A DNA stretch of 10,313 bases from assembly GCA_002448555.1 (NCBI GenBank), contig DJYV01000157.1, positions 1 through 10,313 of the forward strand. The letters are read 5' to 3'. Under the pieces are notes generated by a model. It did no database searches, was not told the origin of the DNA, and worked only from the letters and a program-made list of their open reading frames with translations. Source of the stretch: Flavobacteriales bacterium UBA6969. Its GTDB lineage: Bacteria > Bacteroidota > Bacteroidia > Flavobacteriales_D > Sanyastnellaceae. The position numbers and the translations under genes are program-made. Below are positions 6,443 through 10,313 of the stretch, in pieces. Each line of letters begins with the position of its first letter. The stretch's first letter is position 1.

Positions 6443-6451
6443 CAGCCGCGA

Positions 6452-7099
6452 ATGGAACGAATCTCCGTGAATTCGAATGCCCCCGAACCAAAAACCTCGC
6501 TCATTGAGCGGGCGACGAGCGTATTCATGCGATTGGGCATTCGCGCCGTGAACATGGCCGACGTCTGCAGCGAGTTGGGCATTTCCAAAAAGACCCTGTA
6601 TAAGTACGTCAGCGACAAACGCGACCTCATTTTGCAGTGCATGGCCTGGCATTGTTCCCAGATGAAGCAAGTCATTCAGGAGGCCAAGTCCACCAGCGAA
6701 AACACGATTGAGGCGGAATTGAAGCTGATCCGGTTCATCCACCAGATCGCATCGGACATGCACCCCAGTGTGTTGTTCGACTTAAACAAGTACCACCCGA
6801 ACGCGTTTCGCATGGTGAACGAGCGGCGCGATGAAATCCTCCGGGGCACCATGGAAGAAAACATCCGGCGCGGGCAAGCCGAGGGGTTGTACCGGGCAGA
6901 CGTGAACCCCGAAGTGGCGTCGCGCTTCCTCATCAGCCTGAGCCACGAGGTGCGCGCCATCGCAGAAGATCCAACGAACGCGACACCGCTTTCGCAACTG
7001 TACCTCGAGTCGGCTCTCTATCACATTCGCGCCATCGCCACAGCCAAGGGCATTGCGTTCCTCGAAGAAAAAATCAAAGAAGAAAACCTCTTTACATGA
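6452..7099 (+). CDS. TetR/AcrR family transcriptional regulator
   Basis: The 215-residue protein has the TetR N-terminal DNA-binding domain: a first helix around TSLIERATSVFMRLGIRAV, then the helix-turn-helix NMADVCSELGISKKTLYKYV (34-53) and KRDLI. The rest is helical and divergent, as expected of a ligand-binding and dimer domain (HPSVLFDLNKYHPNAF is a segment often seen in Bacteroidota members, from memory). ATG 6452 (MERISVNSN) is chosen because it follows the promoter box; an in-frame GTG at 6422 would precede the box. It overlaps the TolC-like gene by ATGA and leads the efflux operon, so it most likely represses its own operon until a toxic ligand binds. The ligand is unknown. Confidence 0.9.
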   Translation: MERISVNSNAPEPKTSLIERATSVFMRLGIRAVNMADVCSELGISKKTLYKYVSDKRDLILQCMAWHCSQMKQVIQEAKSTSENTIEAELKLIRFIHQIASDMHPSVLFDLNKYHPNAFRMVNERRDEILRGTMEENIRRGQAEGLYRADVNPEVASRFLISLSHEVRAIAEDPTNATPLSQLYLESALYHIRAIATAKGIAFLEEKIKEENLFT

Positions 7100-8529
7100 G
7101 CACCCTTTTAACGAAAACCCCGGGTTGGGCGCTGGTCTTTTTGGCCGCGTTGTCCCTACCGCGGGCCACGGCCCAAACCACCTACGCGGTGTCTTTGGAA
7201 GAGGCCCAAGTCATCGCTTTGGAAAACGCCTTTGCGATGCAGTACGCGGCACTCGATCGCTCTAAGGCGGAGCGCGACGTAAAGGAAACCCTCGCGACCG
7301 GACTGCCTCAAATCAACCTAGTGGCCGACTACAGCCAGTACATCGACATCCCCACCCAAGTGGCCGCCGGAGACGTGTTCGGTTTTCCGGACTACTTGAC
7401 TGCGTTCCTCGGTGGGGTAGCGCAAGAGACGGGGGTGCCGTTGAACGCCCCTCCCGTGGATCCGAATGCCCTTTCTGAATTCCAATTCGGTCAAGCACAT
7501 ACGGCCAACGTCGGCGTTCAGGCGAGCCAGCTGGTGTTCAGCGGTTCGTATTTCGTCGCTCTTCGTGCTTCCCAGTTTTTCGTCGAGGCGCGCGACCGAG
7601 CTATTGACCGGACAGCCGATGAGGTGATGCAGCAGGTGGCCGAAGCGTATCATTTGGTGCTGGGAGCGCGGGCGGGATTGGAAATTGCGGAAGAAGCGGT
7701 GGCCTTGCTGGTGGAAAGCAAAACTGAAGTGGAGGCCTTGCAGCAGGCGGGTTTTGCGGATGCACTGAGCGTCGATCGGCTCGAATTGGCCCAGACTGAG
7801 TTGGAGGCCCAGGTGCTGAACGCCCAACAGCAAGTGGTGTTGGCCAAAGGATTGCTCGCCTTCCAAATGGGCATTGGGTTGTCGGACGCACTGACGGTTA
7901 CCGATCAGATGAGCGGCTTGCTGCAAAACGGCCAGGAACTGGAGTGGGCCAGTCGCCCGTTCAATGCGTCGGCATTGCCGGCAGTGCAAGAACAGCAGGT
8001 GTACCTCGACTTGGCGGGCTTGAATGTCAAGAATCAACAGGCACAAGGGTGGCCTCAGATTGCCGCGTTTTACACCAACCAATCCAACGCCCAACGGGGC
8101 GCGTTCAACTTTTTCGATGCCGACGAGAAGTGGTACCCTATTGAACTCTGGGGCCTCAACTTTTCCATGCCGTTGTGGACCAGTTTTGGCGGGCGGCAAG
8201 CCGTGGAAAAGAAGAAGATTGAGGAAGAACGGGCCCGCATTGGACTGGCTCAGTTGACGCAAGCAGCTGAAATGGAATTTGCCAATGCGAAAGCGGCATT
8301 TTCCAATGCCACTGCGGTGATGAACAACGCGCGCCAGGCACAGGACATCGCCCAAAAGATTTACACCCAAACGGAGATCGGATTCAACGAAGGCGTGGTG
8401 TCGTCGTTCGAATGGAACGAATCTCGAAACGGGTTGCTTGAAGCCAAAGGCAAACGCCTCGGCGCTGAACTCGACTGGTTAAATGCCCGCGTGGCCTTGC
8501 AAGCGGCGTTGTCTGCTTTTGAAAAATGA
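7096..8529 (+). CDS. TolC family outer-membrane efflux protein
   Basis: The 477-residue protein has a signal peptide (hydrophobic ALVFLAALSL, cleavage likely after ATA at residue 26). Two TolC-type repeats follow: the first begins YAVSLEEAQVIALENA with DRSKAERDVKETLATGLPQINL, and the second includes LDLAGLNVKNQQAQGWPQIAAF, then LWGLNFSMPLWTSFGGRQ, where long helices (KKKIEEERARIGLAQL) resume. It should form a trimeric outer-membrane and periplasmic tunnel for the RND pump encoded downstream. Length is normal for the family. The ATG lies in the tetR stop (ATGA) and an A-rich stretch precedes it. It overlaps the adaptor gene by ATGA too. Confidence 0.92.
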   Translation: MSTLLTKTPGWALVFLAALSLPRATAQTTYAVSLEEAQVIALENAFAMQYAALDRSKAERDVKETLATGLPQINLVADYSQYIDIPTQVAAGDVFGFPDYLTAFLGGVAQETGVPLNAPPVDPNALSEFQFGQAHTANVGVQASQLVFSGSYFVALRASQFFVEARDRAIDRTADEVMQQVAEAYHLVLGARAGLEIAEEAVALLVESKTEVEALQQAGFADALSVDRLELAQTELEAQVLNAQQQVVLAKGLLAFQMGIGLSDALTVTDQMSGLLQNGQELEWASRPFNASALPAVQEQQVYLDLAGLNVKNQQAQGWPQIAAFYTNQSNAQRGAFNFFDADEKWYPIELWGLNFSMPLWTSFGGRQAVEKKKIEEERARIGLAQLTQAAEMEFANAKAAFSNATAVMNNARQAQDIAQKIYTQTEIGFNEGVVSSFEWNESRNGLLEAKGKRLGAELDWLNARVALQAALSAFEK

Positions 8530-9608
8530 AAAAAACGATGAATCCTACCATGAATATTTCCTTCCGAACGCTTCCCCTGATGGCGGTAGCGGTCCTGCTG
8601 TGGACCGGCTGCGGTGAAGCCGAAGCGCCCACTGAAGCATCCGCAATGCCGTCGGCGTCCAAATCCGTTCAAGTCGGTGTTATGCCGCTCACCCCGCAGC
8701 CTTTTATGCACCGGTTTTCGGTTCAGGGCAATGTGGAAACCGACCGCAACGCCTTGTTGACGTCTGAGTTCGGCGGCCGCATTGAGAACGTCTACGTTCG
8801 CGAAGGCGCCCAGGTCGCCACGGGAGACCCGCTGGTCAAAGTGGACACCGATGTCATCGAGCGGTCTATGGCTGAGCTCGAGACCCAGTTAGAATTGGCA
8901 GAGGTCGTGTTCGAGCGCCAGCAGCGGCTCTGGGACCAGGAGATTGGTTCAGAGATTGAATACCTCCAAGCCAAGACGCAACTCGAGTCGCTCCAGCGTT
9001 CGATGGAAACCCTGACCGAGCAGAAGGACATGGCCGTGATGCGCGCCCCATTCCCTGGGGTGGTGGACCGCTGCCTCGCCAAGACCGGGGAATTTGCCGT
9101 TCCGGGCGCACCGTTGGTCCGCATCGTGAACCTGAGCGACATGAAGGTCCGAGCGATGGTGAGCGATCATTACGCTGGCCAAATCAACAAGGGCATGCCA
9201 GCCATGGTTATCGTGAGCGGTGTGGACACCATTGAGACCACCGTTGGCCGCGTGGGCCAATTCATCAACCCGGCGAACCGCACGTTGGAAATCACCTTGC
9301 CGCTCCCGAAGGGTACGGCGTTTTTGCCCAATATGTTCGCCAGCGTGTGGCTTGAAGACGTCAACCTCGACAGCGCCCTCGTGCTTCCGAGTTCCCTCGT
9401 TCAACAGGACATCAACGGCGATGATTTTGTCTTTGTCGCGGCGGGTGAAGGCGCGGAACGGACGGTGGAGAAGCGCGTGCTCGAAATGGGCATGGGCTCT
9501 GGCGACGTCATGCTTGTGGAGCGCGGCCTTTCATTTGGCCAAGACGTCATTTCCAAAGGTGCCGCCCGCGTGGTTGCCGGACAAGCCGTAAGCATCATCC
9601 AGGAGTAA
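8526..9608 (+). CDS. RND efflux periplasmic adaptor, lipoprotein (membrane fusion protein)
   Basis: The 360-residue protein links the inner-membrane pump to the TolC-like channel. The N terminus is a lipoprotein signal: a hydrophobic stretch then LLWTGC, lipidation expected at C29, with Trp at -3 being unusual. The first lipoyl half is FGGRIENVYVREGAQVATGD (82-101). A helical hairpin spans about 108-170, the second lipoyl half is MRAPFPGVVDRCLAKTGEFA (172-191), and a beta-barrel with NPANRTLEITLPLP (248-261) and a membrane-proximal part follow. Length fits the family. The start ATG is in ATGA with the TolC-like stop; later in-frame ATGs (codons 5 and 9) would still leave a signal peptide. Confidence 0.93.
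   Translation: MKKTMNPTMNISFRTLPLMAVAVLLWTGCGEAEAPTEASAMPSASKSVQVGVMPLTPQPFMHRFSVQGNVETDRNALLTSEFGGRIENVYVREGAQVATGDPLVKVDTDVIERSMAELETQLELAEVVFERQQRLWDQEIGSEIEYLQAKTQLESLQRSMETLTEQKDMAVMRAPFPGVVDRCLAKTGEFAVPGAPLVRIVNLSDMKVRAMVSDHYAGQINKGMPAMVIVSGVDTIETTVGRVGQFINPANRTLEITLPLPKGTAFLPNMFASVWLEDVNLDSALVLPSSLVQQDINGDDFVFVAAGEGAERTVEKRVLEMGMGSGDVMLVERGLSFGQDVISKGAARVVAGQAVSIIQE
9601..9605 (+). promoter_or_regulatory. Shine-Dalgarno-like site for the RND permease gene
   Basis: AGGAG stands nine bases before the ATG at 9615 and lies inside the last codons of the adaptor gene. The other starts in the window show A-rich stretches or overlaps instead, so this is the one place where a classical ribosome binding site supports a start. 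Confidence 0.5.
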
Positions 9609-9614
9609 AGCCCT

Positions 9615-10313
9615 ATGGAAGACATTCAACCCCAAGAAGGCGCCCGGGAATTCGGGCTGAGTTCGTGGAGCGTCACCAACCGCACCACGGTCTTCGTGCT
9701 GATGGCGATCATCATCATCAGTGGCCTGTACAGTTACATCACCGTTCCAAAGGAGAGTTTTCCCGAGGTGGTGATACCCGAGATATACATCGGCACCCCT
9801 TACCCAGGCAATAGCCCGACCAACATCGAGAAGCTCATCACACGCCCCCTCGAAAAGGAGATCAACACGATCACGGGCGTAGACGAAATTTCTTCGACGT
9901 CTATCCAAGGCTACAGCGCCATTGACGTCAAGTTTGATTTTGATGTGACCCCAGCAGAGGCGCTACGCAAGGTGAAGGACGCGGTGGACAAGGCCAAAGC
10001 CGATCCGGAATTCCCAGACGACTTGCCCGCTGACCCGAACGTGTTCGAGCTGAATTTCACGGAGTTGTTGCCCGTCATGAACGTCAACCTCTCCGGCGAT
10101 TACAGCCTTGACGAGTTGAAGCGCTACGCTGAACAACTCGAAGAGGACATCGAAGAGCTCCCGGAGATTTCCAAGGTGGACATCCGCGGGGTCATGGACA
10201 AGGAGGTAGAGATTGTCGTCGACCACCTCCGGGCCGAAGCCATGCAGGCCAGTTTTAACGACATCGCGAATGCGATTGCCCAGGAGAACGTGACGGTCTC
10301 CGGTGGCGACTTG
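9615..10313 (+). CDS. RND family efflux permease, N-terminal part (cut by window end)
   Basis: The first 233 codons are present and the frame is open at the window end; the full family length is about 1000 residues or more. After a cytoplasmic leader with FGLSSWSVTNRTTV comes the first membrane helix (about 25-43, VFVLMAIIIISGLYSYITV). The periplasmic porter domain follows, with PKESFPEVVIPEIYIGTPYP, then TRPLEKEINTITGVDEISS and DIRGVMDKEVEIVVD, all typical of AcrB-like pumps. It should export hydrophobic or amphiphilic compounds by proton-driven cycling, together with the adaptor and channel encoded just upstream. The start lies 6 bp after the adaptor stop, behind AGGAG. The key membrane Asp residues are beyond the window. 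Confidence 0.93.
   Translation, partial: MEDIQPQEGAREFGLSSWSVTNRTTVFVLMAIIIISGLYSYITVPKESFPEVVIPEIYIGTPYPGNSPTNIEKLITRPLEKEINTITGVDEISSTSIQGYSAIDVKFDFDVTPAEALRKVKDAVDKAKADPEFPDDLPADPNVFELNFTELLPVMNVNLSGDYSLDELKRYAEQLEEDIEELPEISKVDIRGVMDKEVEIVVDHLRAEAMQASFNDIANAIAQENVTVSGGDL

Noticed and set aside
6259..6507. Alternative frame between hutU and tetR starting TTG-ATG
   Set aside because: Arg/Pro-rich composition, it crosses the operator and promoter into tetR, and the acidic frame at 6255 is the more protein-like reading.
7318..8370. 350-codon minus-strand frame opposite the TolC-like gene
   Set aside because: Antisense shadow; the plus-strand protein has a signal peptide and family motifs, while this frame has none.

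Overview
The window looks like chromosomal DNA of a fairly GC-rich member of the Bacteroidota. Three things point there: a secreted protein with a type IX secretion (Por) sorting domain, the Bacteroidota -7 promoter box (TAnnTTTG) ahead of three genes, and protein forms typical of the phylum (a roughly 630-residue amidophosphoribosyltransferase and a long urocanate hydratase). I cannot fix the genus. The window starts within one base of the 5' end of a tRNA gene and ends inside a transporter gene, so both edges may be contig or window cuts.

Layout from left to right. Bases 2-83 are tRNA-Leu(CAA), followed by a strong intrinsic terminator. Bases 163-1155 encode a secreted type IX cargo protein of unknown function. 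It converges on a purF-type amidophosphoribosyltransferase (complement 1152-3044), and the two stop codons share the palindrome TTAA. Upstream of purF on the same strand is a PLP enzyme of the ACC deaminase/D-cysteine desulfhydrase family (complement 3129-4046). Only 18 bp separate its start codon from the divergent start of a 53-residue cysteine-rich protein (4065-4226). That small gene overlaps urocanate hydratase hutU (4223-6262) by ATGA, and hutU in turn overlaps a possible 42-residue acidic small ORF (6255-6383).

The right third is a classic drug or solvent efflux locus in one orientation: a TetR-type repressor (6452-7099), a TolC-like outer-membrane channel (7096-8529), a periplasmic adaptor lipoprotein (8526-9608), and the start of an RND pump permease (9615 to the window end). 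The first three are joined by ATGA stop/start overlaps, and the permease follows 6 bp later behind a Shine-Dalgarno-like AGGAG. An inverted repeat (arms cggaaacg/cgtttccg) just ahead of the tetR promoter is the obvious operator candidate, which suggests the repressor controls itself and the pump together.

Most of the window is ordinary core and accessory content. The points worth a second look are the badly paired acceptor stem of the tRNA (possible chimera), the two small proteins flanking hutU, the -7 boxes that place transcription starts almost on the start codons, and the tetR operator candidate. I saw no mobile element, CRISPR array, phage gene or clearly new defence system. No gene-free stretch exceeds 300 bases.
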